A stretch of 50,762 bases of DNA from an uncultured Enterovibrio sp. (lineage in GTDB: Bacteria > Pseudomonadota > Gammaproteobacteria > Enterobacterales > Vibrionaceae): contig CAMRBZ010000001.1 in NCBI GenBank assembly GCA_947040595.1, forward strand, positions 1-50,762, in the 5' to 3' direction. Numbering within the stretch: position 1 is the stretch's first letter; the number at the start of each line of letters is the position of its first letter. Both the position numbers and the translations under genes were made by a program. The notes beneath the pieces are model-generated. The model did no database searches. It saw only the letters and a program-made list of their open reading frames with translations, and was not told the origin of the DNA. This document shows positions 18,122-29,434 of the stretch, piece after piece.

Positions 18122-18125
18122 AAAA

Positions 18126-19646
18126 ATGAGAAAAATGAACCTTAAAACCTTATTGGCTTCTTGGTCTGACTTGAATTGCGATGATGATCTTCTAAAGACC
18201 CCACTCAATGATTTGATCCTTGATCATCGAGAACTTCTGCCAGGGGACGTTTTTGTTGCCCTTCAAGGGCATCACCGTGATGCTCGTGTTTATATTCAAG
18301 AAGCCATTGCCGCAGGCGCGCAGGCCGTAATTTCGGATGCTGGCGATGATAACCCTGTCTTTTATCTTGAAATACAAGAGGCCGATTTTGATCATGGCGT
18401 GCCGATTGTGTCTTTCCCTTTTTTAAAATCATCCCTTTCACAGCTTGCGGGGCGTTTTTATCAAGATCCCAGTTCGCACATGACCTTGTTGGGTGTAACG
18501 GGAACCAATGGCAAAACAACGGTCTCTCAGTTGATGGCACAATGGATTGATTTATTAGGTTATAAAGCGGCTGTGATGGGCACCACGGGAAATGGATTTC
18601 TTTTAGATCTTGAGCCTGCCATTAATACCACGGCAGATCCTGTTCTAATGCAAAAAAAATTAAGTCATTTTTATCAAGCGGGTGCAACCCATGTCGCCTT
18701 GGAGGTTTCTTCTCATGGCTTGGTGCAAAAGCGCGTTGATGGGATTGCGTTTGATGCGGTTGTCTTTACGAATTTGAGCCGAGATCATCTTGATTATCAC
18801 GGCACGATGCAAGCGTACGCACAAGCCAAAAAACGCCTTTTGACCGACTTTGACGCCCCTGTTTTGGTTATTAATGCAGATGATCCTGTAGGGATCACCT
18901 GGTTAAATGAAATCCCAAATGCGATTGGGGTTTCGATGTCAGCAAAAGCGCCGTGTTCATTAAGTCGAAAATACCTCTATTTAACCTCCGTTAAATATGC
19001 AAGCAATGGGGTGGCCTTGACCTTTTCTTCTTCCCAATGGGGGGCGGGAGAATTTAGCGCGCCGCTTGTTGGAGAATTCAATGTGATGAATTTACTTTTA
19101 AGCCTCGCGACCTTATTGAGTTTGGGTTTTGACAAAAAAACACTGCTTCAAACGGCACCGAAATTACAACCCGTTATCGGGCGAATGGAGGTTTATCATT
19201 CTCCGAATAAACCCATGTTTGTCGTAGATTATGCACATACACCGGATGCCTTAGAAAAAGCCCTTCATGCTTTACGCCGTCATTGTAGCGGTTCGCTTTG
19301 GTGTGTTTTTGGATGCGGTGGCGATCGTGATGCGGGTAAACGGCCATTGATGGCTGAAATAGCAGAACGGTTTGCTGATAAGGTTCTCTTGACGGATGAC
19401 AATCCGCGCTCTGAATCGCCTGAGCACATTGTTTCGCAAATGCTCAATGGAATGAAAAACCCAAAAAATGCGATCGTGCTTCATGACCGAAAAAAAGCAT
19501 GTCGCTATGCCTTTGAAAATGCGTCAGAAAGTGATGTGATCCTTGTGGCTGGTAAGGGGCATGAAGATTATCAAGTCTTAAAAACAGGGCGCGTGCATTA
19601 TTCCGACCGCGAAACCGTGCATTATTTGCTAGAGGAAAAAGAATGA
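18126..19646 (+). CDS. murE: UDP-MurNAc-L-Ala-D-Glu:meso-diaminopimelate ligase
   Basis: Cytoplasmic Mur ligase adding the third peptide residue to the peptidoglycan precursor. The start at 18126 (506 residues) lies just after the ftsI stop; an ATG at 18135 is equally possible. The long open frame back to 18048 overlaps ftsI and lacks family sequence. Motifs: ATP loop LGVTGTNGKTT, AINTTADP, LEVSSHGLVQKR, and DDNPRSE, whose DNPR predicts meso-diaminopimelate rather than lysine as substrate. It overlaps murF by four bases. Confidence 0.96.
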   Translation: MRKMNLKTLLASWSDLNCDDDLLKTPLNDLILDHRELLPGDVFVALQGHHRDARVYIQEAIAAGAQAVISDAGDDNPVFYLEIQEADFDHGVPIVSFPFLKSSLSQLAGRFYQDPSSHMTLLGVTGTNGKTTVSQLMAQWIDLLGYKAAVMGTTGNGFLLDLEPAINTTADPVLMQKKLSHFYQAGATHVALEVSSHGLVQKRVDGIAFDAVVFTNLSRDHLDYHGTMQAYAQAKKRLLTDFDAPVLVINADDPVGITWLNEIPNAIGVSMSAKAPCSLSRKYLYLTSVKYASNGVALTFSSSQWGAGEFSAPLVGEFNVMNLLLSLATLLSLGFDKKTLLQTAPKLQPVIGRMEVYHSPNKPMFVVDYAHTPDALEKALHALRRHCSGSLWCVFGCGGDRDAGKRPLMAEIAERFADKVLLTDDNPRSESPEHIVSQMLNGMKNPKNAIVLHDRKKACRYAFENASESDVILVAGKGHEDYQVLKTGRVHYSDRETVHYLLEEKE

Positions 19647-21004
19647 AACCGGTCTCATTAAAACAATTGCAATCCATATTAGGGGGCAGGCTTCTTGGAG
19701 AAGACAAAGTCATTGACCGGGTTTCAACAGACAGCCGTGGGGCCATTCAAGGTGCTCTTTTTGTTGCATTGAAAGGCGCCCGTTTTGATGCCCATGATTT
19801 TGTTGAAACAGCTAAAGAACAGGGCGCTGCTGCCTTGTTGGTTTCTAAAGTACTTGATATTGATTTACCTCAATTGCTTGTTGAAAATACCACAGAGGCT
19901 TTAGGGGCGCTTGGATCTTGGCTTAAAAACCAGTGTGATTTAAAAAGCATTGCAATAACGGGAAGTTGTGGAAAAACAACAGTCAAAGAAATGTTGGCTT
20001 CTATTTTGTCTTTACAAGCCCCTACCTTGTATACGCACGGTAATTTTAATAATGAAATTGGCGTTCCATTGACTTTGTTACGTTTAGCGCCTTCAGATAA
20101 ATTTGCAGTGATTGAGTTAGGTGCAAACCATGAAGGTGAAATCGCCTACACCACGCAGTTGGTTAAACCTGACATTGCGATAGTCACGAATTTAACGTCT
20201 GCACATTTAGAAGGATTCGGATCTTTGGCAGGCGTGGCTAAAGCCAAAGGCGAAATTTTTCAAGGTTTGAATGAGCGGGGTCTTGGGATTGTCAATCTTG
20301 ACAGTTGGGACGAAATACATTGGCCTGCATTGCTTAAAAATAAACGTGTACAGACGGTCTCTTTAAAGAATAAAGAGGCCGATTTTTATGCGCAAAATAC
20401 CGTTCAAAAAGAAGATGGATCTTGTCGATTTGAACTGGTTTCCCCCAAGGGTATTCTCTCTATTTCTTTAAATTTACCCGGACTGCATCATGTCACTAAT
20501 GCGCTTTTAGCAACGGCTGCGGCGCTTGAGCTTGATGGGATCAGTCAAGAAGATGTCATTGCAGGTTTGGCCTGTGTTTCTTCTGTAAAAGGGCGGGGGA
20601 CTATTTCCTTTCCTCGTCTTGGATTCCGTTTGATTGATGATACTTATAATGCGAGCCTTGCGGCGATGAAAGCGGCTGTTGACTTACTGGACTCTTTCTC
20701 GGGTGAAAAGGTGATTGTACTCGCGGATATGGGGGAAATGGGTCAGCATGCGCACGCAGTTCATCAAGAGTTGGCGGAATACCTGTTTAATTCTTCTATT
20801 CAAAAAGTGATGACGTATGGCGTTGAAAGTGCGCTAATAAGTGCGTACTGTCATGGGGAGCATTTTAAGACAAAAGACACCTTAATTGAGAATGTAGTGA
20901 AAAAGATGAAAATGACCCCCGAAATATCGGTACTGATTAAAGGTGCAAATGGAATGAAGATGTCGGATGTAGTGACTGAGTTAGAGGAGGCGGCGAGATG
21001 TTAG
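19643..21004 (+). CDS. murF: UDP-MurNAc-tripeptide:D-Ala-D-Ala ligase
   Basis: Mur ligase that adds the D-Ala-D-Ala dipeptide, completing the UDP-MurNAc-pentapeptide. It has 453 residues: an N-terminal domain with [16 protein letters not shown], the ATP loop [14 protein letters not shown] (about 108-121), [19 protein letters not shown], and a C-terminal domain with [14 protein letters not shown]. It overlaps murE by four bases and mraY by seven. Its substrate needs a Ddl ligase, which is not encoded in this cluster. Confidence 0.96.
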   Translation: MKPVSLKQLQSILGGRLLGEDKVIDRVSTDSRGAIQGALFVALKGARFDAHDFVETAKEQGAAALLVSKVLDIDLPQLLVENTTEALGALGSWLKNQCDLKSIAITGSCGKTTVKEMLASILSLQAPTLYTHGNFNNEIGVPLTLLRLAPSDKFAVIELGANHEGEIAYTTQLVKPDIAIVTNLTSAHLEGFGSLAGVAKAKGEIFQGLNERGLGIVNLDSWDEIHWPALLKNKRVQTVSLKNKEADFYAQNTVQKEDGSCRFELVSPKGILSISLNLPGLHHVTNALLATAAALELDGISQEDVIAGLACVSSVKGRGTISFPRLGFRLIDDTYNASLAAMKAAVDLLDSFSGEKVIVLADMGEMGQHAHAVHQELAEYLFNSSIQKVMTYGVESALISAYCHGEHFKTKDTLIENVVKKMKMTPEISVLIKGANGMKMSDVVTELEEAARC

Positions 21005-22080
21005 ATTGGCTTTCAGATACTTTAGCGCAACATATTCCTTTTTTTCGGATCTTTGATTATTTAACGTTTAGATCCATTTTAAGTGTTTTAACGGCGCTGG
21101 TTCTTTCTCTTTGGATGGGTCCTCGTCTTATTGCGCGTTTACAAATCATGCAAATCGGGCAAGTGGTGCGTAACGAAGGTCCTGAGTCTCATTTTAGTAA
21201 AAGAGGCACCCCGACGATGGGGGGGATCATGATTTTAACAGCCATCACCTTCACCGTTCTTCTTTGGGGCGATTTATCCAATCCTTATATTTGGGCTGTC
21301 CTTGGGGTGATGTTGGGATATGGCGTGATTGGTTTTGTGGATGACTATCGAAAAGTGGTTCGAAAGGACACCAATGGTCTGGTCGCGCGCTGGAAATATT
21401 TTTGGCAGTCTGCCATTGCTTTGGTGGCGGCCTTCGCCCTTTTTGCACACGGAAAAGACACGGCAGCCACTCAATTGGTCGTTCCTTTCTTTAAAGATGT
21501 GATGCCTCAATTAGGTCTTTTTTATATTGTTCTTGCTTATTTTGTGATTGTAGGGACCAGCAATGCGGTTAACCTGACTGACGGTCTTGACGGCCTGGCT
21601 ATTATGCCAACCGTGATGGTGGCCAGTGGTTTCGCGTTCATTGCTTGGGCAACAGGAAACGTGAATTTTGCAGCCTACCTGCATATTCCTTATATAAAAG
21701 ATGCGGGTGAGCTTGTTGTGGTGTGCGCGGCCATTGTGGGGGCGGGTCTTGGATTTTTATGGTTTAACACTTATCCCGCACAAGTTTTCATGGGGGACGT
21801 TGGTTCTTTGGCGTTGGGAGGCGCCCTCGGAATGATCGCCGTTTTGGTGCGTCAGGAATTTTTGTTGTTCATTATGGGCGGGGTGTTTGTGGTTGAAACA
21901 CTCTCAGTGATCCTTCAAGTGGGCTCCTATAAATTACGAGGGCAACGTATTTTTCGTATGGCCCCCATACACCACCATTATGAATTAAAGGGCTGGCCAG
22001 AGCCTCGGGTGATCGTTCGATTTTGGATCATCACTTTGATGTTGGTTTTAATTGGACTTGCCACTTTGAAGGTACGATAA
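20998..22080 (+). CDS. mraY: Phospho-MurNAc-pentapeptide translocase MraY
   Basis: Membrane enzyme transferring phospho-MurNAc-pentapeptide to undecaprenyl phosphate to give lipid I. The 360-residue protein has about ten membrane helices. The cytoplasmic catalytic motifs are present: [19 protein letters not shown] (Asp-rich), and the HHHYELKGW loop (about 325-333). It overlaps murF by seven bases and is followed without a gap by murD. Confidence 0.97.
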   Translation: MLDWLSDTLAQHIPFFRIFDYLTFRSILSVLTALVLSLWMGPRLIARLQIMQIGQVVRNEGPESHFSKRGTPTMGGIMILTAITFTVLLWGDLSNPYIWAVLGVMLGYGVIGFVDDYRKVVRKDTNGLVARWKYFWQSAIALVAAFALFAHGKDTAATQLVVPFFKDVMPQLGLFYIVLAYFVIVGTSNAVNLTDGLDGLAIMPTVMVASGFAFIAWATGNVNFAAYLHIPYIKDAGELVVVCAAIVGAGLGFLWFNTYPAQVFMGDVGSLALGGALGMIAVLVRQEFLLFIMGGVFVVETLSVILQVGSYKLRGQRIFRMAPIHHHYELKGWPEPRVIVRFWIITLMLVLIGLATLKVR

Positions 22081-23412
22081 ATGAACATGGGTATCAAAAA
22101 TCAAAATATTGTGGTGATAGGTCTTGGGATCACAGGCCTTTCTGTTGTGAACCACTTTTTACGAAAAAAGACCCAGGCCACAATAAAAGTCATTGATACC
22201 CGCCCTTACCCTCCAGGGAAAGATCAATTACCTTCGAATATTGCGCTTCATACTGGCAGTTGGAATAAAGAATGGCTCTTTGATGCTTCTTTAATCGTGG
22301 TCAGCCCTGGGGTCCCTCTTTCTTCGCCACTTTTAAAAGAAGCCTTTTCAAAAGGTATTGAAATTGTTGGTGATATTGAATTGTTCGCGCGAGATGTTAA
22401 TGCAAAAGTGCTTGGGATCACAGGCTCCAACGGCAAAAGCACCGTAACGTGTCTTTTGGGCGAAATGGCCAAACAGGCGCACATCGATGTGGGTGTGGGT
22501 GGAAACATCGGTTTTGCGGCTTTAGATATGTTGTCTTTTAATCATTCGCTTTATGTTTTGGAATTATCCAGTTTTCAGCTTGAAACAACACATTCTTTGT
22601 CCATGTCAGGCGCTGTTTTTTTGAATCTTTCTGAAGATCATATGGACCGATATGAAGGGATGAAGGATTACTGTGATGCCAAATTACGCATTTATGATCA
22701 AACGGCTGTTTCGATATGGAATGAAGACCAAATTGAAACAAAACCGCCTTTGGGTTTTCCTGCCGTCAGTTTTGGTTTTGAGCGTGGGGAATACACCCTG
22801 ACACGCTTTGAGGAAAAAATATGGCTCACAGCAAAAGGTGAGCGAGTACTTCCTGTTTCTGATATTGCCTTGGTCGGGCGGCACAACGTGGCAAATTGTT
22901 TGGCGGCGATGGCTTTGGCTGATCTTGCTGGGATTTGTCGAAAGGCGCAAGCGTTGGCCATGCGGACTTACTTGGGTTTACCTCATCGTTGTCAAAAAGT
23001 ATTAGAACATGGCGGAGTGCTTTGGGTGAATGACTCGAAAGCGACGAATTTAGCCAGTACCTTGGCGGCCCTTGATGGGCTTCACTTACAAGGTACCCTT
23101 CATCTTTTTGTTGGCGGGGATGGTAAGGGAGCGGATTTTTCCCCATTGAAAGCGGTGTTTGAAAAGCATGATCTCGTTCTTTATTGTTACGGACGTGACC
23201 GAGACGCTTTTTCTTTGCTGGTGGACACACCTGTGATAATCGAAACCCTGCAAGAGGCCGTAGACATTGCGTTTGAAAATGCACAATCGGGTGACATGGT
23301 TCTTTTGTCCCCTGCCTGTGCCAGTCTTGATCAATTTCCAAATTTTATGGTGCGAGGGGACACCTTCGCGACTTATGCAAAAAACAAAGCCATGAGCGAA
23401 GAGCATAAATGA
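22081..23412 (+). CDS. murD: UDP-MurNAc-L-alanine:D-glutamate ligase
   Basis: Mur ligase adding D-Glu, the second residue of the stem peptide. It has 443 residues: an N-terminal Rossmann-like domain ([16 protein letters not shown]), the ATP loop [13 protein letters not shown] (about 113-125), the SSFQLE block, and a C-terminal domain with [19 protein letters not shown] codons at 22081 and 22087 are both usable. It directly follows mraY and overlaps ftsW by four bases. Confidence 0.95.
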   Translation: MNMGIKNQNIVVIGLGITGLSVVNHFLRKKTQATIKVIDTRPYPPGKDQLPSNIALHTGSWNKEWLFDASLIVVSPGVPLSSPLLKEAFSKGIEIVGDIELFARDVNAKVLGITGSNGKSTVTCLLGEMAKQAHIDVGVGGNIGFAALDMLSFNHSLYVLELSSFQLETTHSLSMSGAVFLNLSEDHMDRYEGMKDYCDAKLRIYDQTAVSIWNEDQIETKPPLGFPAVSFGFERGEYTLTRFEEKIWLTAKGERVLPVSDIALVGRHNVANCLAAMALADLAGICRKAQALAMRTYLGLPHRCQKVLEHGGVLWVNDSKATNLASTLAALDGLHLQGTLHLFVGGDGKGADFSPLKAVFEKHDLVLYCYGRDRDAFSLLVDTPVIIETLQEAVDIAFENAQSGDMVLLSPACASLDQFPNFMVRGDTFATYAKNKAMSEEHK

Positions 23413-24626
23413 GAATGAATGAGCTGAGATTAAAGTACCAGAGCTTATTACGCGATTTTTTTGATTCTTCTCCCAAGGCCTTGTATGACCGACAAATCCT
23501 TTGGCTCTCTTTGGGCTTGATGTTGGCAGGGGTTGTGATGGTTTCTTCTGCTTCTATTTCTGTTTCGATGCGTTTAGAAGATCAGCCATTTTATTTTGCA
23601 ATTCGACAAGCTGAATACCTTGTCATTGGGATTTTTGTTGCAGCCATTGTCCTTCAAATTCCATTGTCGCGTTGGCAGCAATTCAGTGTTCCGCTTTTAT
23701 TTATCACTCTTGGCTTATTGATTGCGGTTTTACTTTTTGGGTATTCAGTTAATGGGGCGGCGCGTTGGTTGTCCTTTGGGATCATTAATATTCAGCCTGC
23801 AGAAATCGCAAAATTGTCTTTGCTTTTATTTATTTCTGGATATTTAGTACGTCGTCAAGGCGAAGTGCGCGAGAGTGCGCGCGCTTTTTTGAAGCCACTT
23901 TTTGTGTTGGTCCTTATCAGTGGCTTGCTTCTGGCTCAACCCGATTTAGGATCGGCGGTTGTGATGTTTGTGACGACCGTTGGCATGCTTTTTATTGCGG
24001 GTGCGAAGCTTTGGCAATTTGGTGCTTTACTCGGCGCGGGCTTAGGTTTGGTCGGTTTTCTCATCATGACGGAGCCTTATCGTGTTCGCCGCGTCACCTC
24101 TTTTCTTGATCCTTGGGAAGACCCTTTTGGCAGTGGTTATCAGTTAACACAATCACTCATGGCCTTTGCGCGCGGTGATTGGTGGGGGCAAGGATTGGGT
24201 AACTCCATACAAAAATTAGAATATTTACCAGAAGCCCACACCGATTTTGTTGCAGCCGTTTTGGCGGAAGAGCTTGGTTTAATGGGGCTTGCCGCCTTGC
24301 TTGTTATGATCTTTTCTTTGGTGTTTAAAGCTTTATTTATTGGTAAGAAATGTTTAGAAAGTAACCTTCTTTTTGCTGGGTTTCTTGCTTTTGGTATTGG
24401 ATTTTGGTTTGCGTTTCAAACATTGGTCAATGTCGGCGCTGCAGCCGGAATTATTCCAACAAAAGGCCTGACTTTGCCCTTGGTGAGTTACGGCGGATCC
24501 AGTTTATTGATTATGTCCGTTGCAGTTGCGCTTCTTTTACGGAGCGATTATGAATACCGACTTGCAACCTCTCAAGCACATCAGCGAAATATGACAAATG
24601 ATAAAAAAAGACGAAAAAAAGAATAA
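23409..24626 (+). CDS. ftsW: Septal peptidoglycan glycosyltransferase FtsW (SEDS family)
   Basis: Polytopic SEDS protein that polymerises lipid II at the septum together with FtsI. The 405-residue protein has about ten membrane helices, with [22 protein letters not shown] (about 117-138) and the catalytic-loop region [16 protein letters not shown], then [11 protein letters not shown] near the end. It ends with a short Lys/Arg-rich cytoplasmic tail that overlaps murG by 29 bases. Confidence 0.96.
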   Translation: MRMNELRLKYQSLLRDFFDSSPKALYDRQILWLSLGLMLAGVVMVSSASISVSMRLEDQPFYFAIRQAEYLVIGIFVAAIVLQIPLSRWQQFSVPLLFITLGLLIAVLLFGYSVNGAARWLSFGIINIQPAEIAKLSLLLFISGYLVRRQGEVRESARAFLKPLFVLVLISGLLLAQPDLGSAVVMFVTTVGMLFIAGAKLWQFGALLGAGLGLVGFLIMTEPYRVRRVTSFLDPWEDPFGSGYQLTQSLMAFARGDWWGQGLGNSIQKLEYLPEAHTDFVAAVLAEELGLMGLAALLVMIFSLVFKALFIGKKCLESNLLFAGFLAFGIGFWFAFQTLVNVGAAAGIIPTKGLTLPLVSYGGSSLLIMSVAVALLLRSDYEYRLATSQAHQRNMTNDKKRRKKE

Positions 24627-25671
24627 GCGATTAATGGTGATGGCTGGAGGCACTGGGGGACATGTTTTTCCGGCTTTGGCGGTTGCCGCTGTTTTGCAAA
24701 ATGAAGGTTGGGAAATTCGTTGGTTAGGCACTTCGGATAGAATGGAAGCCCACTTGGTACCTCAACACGGAATTGAGATCGATTTTATCGAAGTGAAAGG
24801 ACTTCGCGGTGCAAGTCTAATGGGAAAACTTTCTTCTATCGGAATGTTATTTAAAGCGATTTCTAAGGCAAGGCAATACATTATTTCTTGGGAGCCTGAT
24901 GTCATCCTTGGTATGGGGGGTTATGTCAGTGGGCCTGGTGGGATCGCGGCCTATTTAAGCGGTGTTCCGATTGTTTTACATGAACAAAATGCGGTGGCAG
25001 GCTTAACCAATAAATGGTTATCAAAAATCGCCACACAGGTTTTACAGGCTTTTCCTGGTGCTTTTTCAGATAAAGAGGTTGTTGGAAATCCGGTTCGAAA
25101 GGATCTTTGTGAATTAAGTCGCTCTATATATCAGGATGGGACTTCATTGAACATTCTTGTTATGGGAGGGAGCCAAGGGGCGCGGATATTAAATCAACTT
25201 GTGCCTGACGCTTTGGCCTTATTGCGTCGTGATGTGCATGTTCGCCATCAAGCAGGAAAAGGAAATCAATCCGAAACCCTGGAGCGTTATTTGCATAAAA
25301 AGATAACAAATGCCGCTGTGACCGAATTTATAGAGGATGTGGCAGAGGCTTATCAATGGGCTGACATCATTATTTGCCGTTCAGGGGCTTTAACCGTTTC
25401 AGAGGTAGCAGCTGGTGGAGTTCCGGCAATCTTTGTCCCTTTTTTACATAAAGACAGGCAGCAAGCGCTTAATGCCACTCAATTAGTTGAGGTTGGCGGG
25501 GCTGTGATGATAGAGCAACCTCAATTAACACCCGAATTATTGGCTGAGACTTTAGAATCACTTGATTCCGCTTCTTTGCAGAAAATGTCAGAGGCCGCGC
25601 GCAGTGTTGCAATTGTCAATGCTGCTGAACGCGTAGCAAGTGTTATTGCTCATTTAGAAAAATCAAACTGA
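24598..25671 (+). CDS. murG: UDP-GlcNAc:lipid I N-acetylglucosaminyltransferase MurG
   Basis: Peripheral inner-membrane glycosyltransferase converting lipid I to lipid II. It has 357 residues and a GT-B fold: the glycine-rich GGTGGH loop is at about 17-22, [15 protein letters not shown] and [15 protein letters not shown] are in the N-domain, [11 protein letters not shown] and [15 protein letters not shown] in the UDP-GlcNAc-binding domain. The start at 24598 lies inside ftsW and leaves the usual ten-residue basic lead before RLMVMAGG. An internal ATG at 24634 would cut that lead. Confidence 0.96.
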   Translation: MIKKDEKKNKRLMVMAGGTGGHVFPALAVAAVLQNEGWEIRWLGTSDRMEAHLVPQHGIEIDFIEVKGLRGASLMGKLSSIGMLFKAISKARQYIISWEPDVILGMGGYVSGPGGIAAYLSGVPIVLHEQNAVAGLTNKWLSKIATQVLQAFPGAFSDKEVVGNPVRKDLCELSRSIYQDGTSLNILVMGGSQGARILNQLVPDALALLRRDVHVRHQAGKGNQSETLERYLHKKITNAAVTEFIEDVAEAYQWADIIICRSGALTVSEVAAGGVPAIFVPFLHKDRQQALNATQLVEVGGAVMIEQPQLTPELLAETLESLDSASLQKMSEAARSVAIVNAAERVASVIAHLEKSN

Positions 25672-25690
25672 ATCAAATAAAGAGAAGAGT

Positions 25691-27154
25691 GTGATAGGCA
25701 AATTTGATCATCATCAATTGGAAAAAATACGTACCATGGTGCCAGAAATGCGCCGTGTAAGGAAAATTCATTTTGTAGGAATTGGCGGCGCTGGAATGTG
25801 CGGTATCGCTGAGGTTTTACTGAACGAAGGATACGAGATTTCAGGCTCTGATTTGTCAGAAAATGCAGTTATACGGCGCCTTAAAAAGAAGGGTGCGAAA
25901 ATTCTTATAGGACACGCACAAGAGAATGTAGTGGGCTCAAGTGTTGTTGTGATATCCAGTGCGATTCTTTTGGACAATCCGGAATTAGTTGCTGCGAAAG
26001 CGGCCCGTATTCCTGTCGTGCGTAGAGCAGAAATGCTTGCAGAATTAATGCGTTATAGACATGGTATTGCGGTTGCAGGAACGCATGGTAAAACAACAAC
26101 GACGGCTTTAACAACCTTGATTTATCAAGAAGCAGGACTTGATCCGACCTTTGTGAATGGGGGCTTGGTGAAGAGCGCAGGGACCAATGCGCGTCTTGGA
26201 TGCAGCCGTTATTTGATTGCAGAAGCGGATGAAAGTGATGCTTCATTTCTTCATTTACAGCCCATGGTGTCGATTGTGACGAACATTGAAGCCGATCACA
26301 TGGACACCTATAACGGTGATTTTGAGAAATTAAAACAGACTTTTATTGACTTTTTGCATCAGTTGCCTTTTTATGGGCAGGCTGTGTTATGCATCGACGA
26401 CCCTGTTGTACGCGATCTTCTGCCTCGGATTGGTCGTCAAATGACCACATACGGCTTCGCTGAAGATGCCGATGTACGTATAGAGAATTACCGTCAAGAA
26501 GGCCAAAAAGGCATTTTTACAATTTTGCGTAAAAACAGAATGGATCTTGATATTGAATTGAATATTCCTGGTCGACACAATGCTCTGAATGCCGTTGCCG
26601 CTGTGGCTGTTGCGACCGAAGATGGCGTAGAAGATGCTGCAATCTTAAAGGCGTTGGCTCATTTTGAAGGGACAGGGCGTCGTTTTGATTTATTAGGTGA
26701 ATTTCCGGTTGACGATGGTTTTGCTTTGCTAGTGGATGATTACGGACATCATCCCACAGAAGTCAATGTCACGATAAAAGCGGCAAGAGCAGGTTGGCCG
26801 GAGCATCGCGTCGTGATGATATTTCAACCACACCGTTACAGTCGAACCCGTGATTTGTATGATGATTTTGCAAATGTATTAGAAAATGTCGATGTTTTAT
26901 TTATGCTCGATGTGTATTCCGCTGGGGAGTTACCCATTGCGGGAGCTGATGCGCGAAGTCTTTGCCGTACGATTCGAGGACGCGGGAAAATAGACCCTAT
27001 ATTTGTGCCTGATTTAGACTCTTTGCCTGACGCTTTAAGCGCTGTGATTAAAGCGGGTGACCTCGTTTTAACACAAGGGGCTGGCGATATAGGTAAACTT
27101 GCAAAAACCTTGGTGGCTCAAGGTTTGGATAAAAAATCGCTGAGTTCGAGATGA
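25691..27154 (+). CDS. murC: UDP-MurNAc:L-alanine ligase
   Basis: First Mur ligase of the pathway, adding L-Ala to UDP-MurNAc. It has 487 residues starting at GTG after an AGAGAAGAG ribosome site. There is an N-terminal Rossmann-like domain ([16 protein letters not shown]), the ATP loop [12 protein letters not shown] (about 129-140), [12 protein letters not shown], and a C-terminal domain with [11 protein letters not shown] and FQPHRYSRT. Its substrate requires MurB, which commonly follows murC; here a 205-base gap leads straight to ftsQ. Confidence 0.97.
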   Translation: MIGKFDHHQLEKIRTMVPEMRRVRKIHFVGIGGAGMCGIAEVLLNEGYEISGSDLSENAVIRRLKKKGAKILIGHAQENVVGSSVVVISSAILLDNPELVAAKAARIPVVRRAEMLAELMRYRHGIAVAGTHGKTTTTALTTLIYQEAGLDPTFVNGGLVKSAGTNARLGCSRYLIAEADESDASFLHLQPMVSIVTNIEADHMDTYNGDFEKLKQTFIDFLHQLPFYGQAVLCIDDPVVRDLLPRIGRQMTTYGFAEDADVRIENYRQEGQKGIFTILRKNRMDLDIELNIPGRHNALNAVAAVAVATEDGVEDAAILKALAHFEGTGRRFDLLGEFPVDDGFALLVDDYGHHPTEVNVTIKAARAGWPEHRVVMIFQPHRYSRTRDLYDDFANVLENVDVLFMLDVYSAGELPIAGADARSLCRTIRGRGKIDPIFVPDLDSLPDALSAVIKAGDLVLTQGAGDIGKLAKTLVAQGLDKKSLSSR

Positions 27155-27260
27155 AACTCCAATTATCCTTAAAGATCTTGGGTCAGATTGGCATGAACGT
27201 GTTATTTTTGAACATTGTATATATTTTATCTTTGCTTTATTGATGAATTTAAAGTAAATC

Positions 27261-27290
27261 TTTCCGACGCCGTAAGCTGCTCGGTATAAT
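27261..27290 (+). promoter_or_regulatory. Candidate ftsQAZ promoter
   Basis: TATAAT (27285-27290) preceded by CTCGG, with a weak -35 (TTTCCG at 27261-27266, or TTCCGA one base on) at 17-18 bases. It lies in the murC-ftsQ gap, about 70 bases before ftsQ, where it could give ftsQAZ independent expression. Confidence 0.5.
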
Positions 27291-27359
27291 ATTTAGATTT
27301 TTCGAGATGCAAAATAACGATGAATCCTCTTATTCGTAAAAAAGAGGAGAAAAAATTTG

Positions 27360-28127
27360 ATGACAAATTTGAAAGTAAATAGCGCCCCGATGGACGGCTG
27401 CATTTCAAAACAACATTGGGGGGGCTTGCTTTTTCTTGTTGTTGTTATCTTAGGAATTCTTCATTTATTGCTTCAAGTTATTCATTGGATGGGGGATGAA
27501 AAGCAACTTCCCTTGTCTAAAATTGTGACGCAAGGTGATTTGCTCTATATGACACCACAAGATGTGCGGGAGTCTGTAAATCAAATTGCACCATTGCAGA
27601 GTTTTATGGTTCAAGATGTTGATGTTATCCATCATGCCATATTGAAACTGCCTTGGGTTTCCAATGCTTCTGTACGAAAACAGTGGCCTGATACGTTAAA
27701 AGTGCATGTCACTGAATATCAACCAGAAGCCATTTGGAATGATGAGCAATTATTGGATGTAAATGCGACTGTTTTTGAGGGATCACCTCAAAAAGTGAAA
27801 GCGCTCAATTTAGTTTCTCTTCATGGACCAGAAGGCAGTGAAGAGGAAGTGTTAAACGTTTTACGAGAAATGCAAAAGATTTTAGCTTTGAAAAATTTGG
27901 ATATCGCTGATTTGTCATTAAATGATCGAAGGTCATGGCGAATTTTAACCCGCAACGGCATCCGAATTGAATTAGGTCGAGAATCAAAAAATGAAAGATT
28001 AGAAAGATTTATAAATCTTTTTAAAGAGATAAACAGCCTTGGCAAAGATATACAATATGTCGATTTGCGCTATGACATTGGAGCTGCCGTAGGCTGGAAA
28101 GTTTCAGATGCGCCCATTGAAGAATAA
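27360..28127 (+). CDS. ftsQ: Cell division protein FtsQ
   Basis: Bitopic divisome scaffold of the FtsQLB complex. The ATG at 27360 (255 residues) lies about 11 bases after AAGAGGAG; the TTG three bases upstream is not needed. A short cytoplasmic lead is followed by one membrane helix (about 22-43), a POTRA domain (about 48-118, ending TLKVHVTEYQPEAIW) and the beta domain (about 120-245, with WRILTRNGIRIELGRE and YVDLRYDIGAAV). It lies between murC and ftsA as expected. Confidence 0.94.
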   Translation: MTNLKVNSAPMDGCISKQHWGGLLFLVVVILGILHLLLQVIHWMGDEKQLPLSKIVTQGDLLYMTPQDVRESVNQIAPLQSFMVQDVDVIHHAILKLPWVSNASVRKQWPDTLKVHVTEYQPEAIWNDEQLLDVNATVFEGSPQKVKALNLVSLHGPEGSEEEVLNVLREMQKILALKNLDIADLSLNDRRSWRILTRNGIRIELGRESKNERLERFINLFKEINSLGKDIQYVDLRYDIGAAVGWKVSDAPIEE

Positions 28128-28144
28128 ACCTGAGAGTCGCTGGA

Positions 28145-29401
28145 ATGAGACAAACAACTGACAGACCGTTGATTGTTGGATTGGACATTGGTACATCAAA
28201 AGTGTCGGTGTTAGTGAGTGAAATTTTGCCTGATGGGGCGGTGAATGTGCTTGGCGTTGGCAGTACACCTTCTCAGGGCATGAATAAAGGTGGTGTGAAC
28301 GATCTAGAATCTGTTGTAAGGTCGGTAGATCGCGCTCTCAATGATGCTGAATTGATGTCAGATTGTAAAATTCGATCTGTTTTTCTTTCGCTTTCTGGAA
28401 AGCATATACATTGTCAAACTGAACGTGGTATGGGAACGATTTCTGATGAAGAAGTCACTCAAGACGACGTTGATATGGTTATTCATACTGCTAAGTCGGT
28501 CAAAATCAGCGATGAACAACGCGTTCTTCATGTGATCCCTCAGGAGTATAAAATTGATTATCAAGAAGGAATAAAGAACCCGGTTGGTTTATCGGGTGTG
28601 CGCATGGAGGCGAGTGTCCACCTTATCACGTGTCACAATGACACCGCGAGAAACATTGAAAAAGCGGTTGAGCGATGTGGCTTGAAAGTGGACCAACTTA
28701 TTTTCTCTGGTTTAGCCTCGAGTCATGCTGTTATCACGGTGGATGAGAGAGAGTTAGGGGTTTGCGTGGTTGATATCGGTGGTGGCACGATGGACATCGC
28801 TGTTTGGACGGGTGGCGCTTTGCGACATGCCGCAGTGATCCCTTATGCTGGAAATGTCATTACAAGCGATATTGCGTATGCTTTTGGAACGCCTTTAAGC
28901 GATGCGGAAAAAATTAAAGTAAAACATGGTTGTGCGTTAAGCGAGCTTGTGAATAAAGATGCTAAAATCAATGTACCCAGTGTAGGGGGAAGACCTTCTA
29001 GAAGTTTGCAACGGCAAACGTTGGCTGAAGTCATTGAGCCTCGTTGTATCGAACTTTTGGGATTGGTACAACTGGAATTGGAGCGTATACAAGAGCGCCT
29101 TAGGGTACAAGGCGTTAAACATCAGTTGGCAGCAGGTATCGTATTGACGGGAGGCGCTGCACAAATGCCAGGTTTGACGGAATGTGCTGAACGGGTTTTT
29201 CAAAATCAAGTTCGCGTAGGACTTCCTGCTGGAATTATTGGTTTGACTGATTACGTTAATGCTCCTTTTCATGCAACCGCGGTTGGTTTGCTGCATTATG
29301 GCAAAAACAACCTTTTGAATGAGGCGAGTGAGCCGGAACCCAAACGCAGTGTTTCAAGTCTGTTTAGTAGGTTTAGCGGCTGGCTCAAAAAAGAATTTTA
29401 A
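28145..29401 (+). CDS. ftsA: Cell division protein FtsA
   Basis: Actin-like ATPase that tethers FtsZ to the inner membrane. It has 418 residues with phosphate-1 LIVGLDIGTSKVSVLV (about 8-23), phosphate-2 VVDIGGGTMDIAV (about 207-219), and the adenosine motif IVLTGGAAQMPGL. The C-terminal amphipathic membrane-targeting helix is visible as SLFSRFSGWLKKEF at the very end. It starts 17 bases after ftsQ and ends 33 before ftsZ. Confidence 0.97.
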   Translation: MRQTTDRPLIVGLDIGTSKVSVLVSEILPDGAVNVLGVGSTPSQGMNKGGVNDLESVVRSVDRALNDAELMSDCKIRSVFLSLSGKHIHCQTERGMGTISDEEVTQDDVDMVIHTAKSVKISDEQRVLHVIPQEYKIDYQEGIKNPVGLSGVRMEASVHLITCHNDTARNIEKAVERCGLKVDQLIFSGLASSHAVITVDERELGVCVVDIGGGTMDIAVWTGGALRHAAVIPYAGNVITSDIAYAFGTPLSDAEKIKVKHGCALSELVNKDAKINVPSVGGRPSRSLQRQTLAEVIEPRCIELLGLVQLELERIQERLRVQGVKHQLAAGIVLTGGAAQMPGLTECAERVFQNQVRVGLPAGIIGLTDYVNAPFHATAVGLLHYGKNNLLNEASEPEPKRSVSSLFSRFSGWLKKEF

Positions 29402-29434
29402 ACCTGAACTGAACAGGAATGACGGAGAGAACAA

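Noticed and set aside
27320-27382. 20-codon frame overlapping the ftsQ start
   Set aside because: Short, lysine-rich chance frame sharing the ftsQ ribosome-site region; no sign of a leader peptide function.
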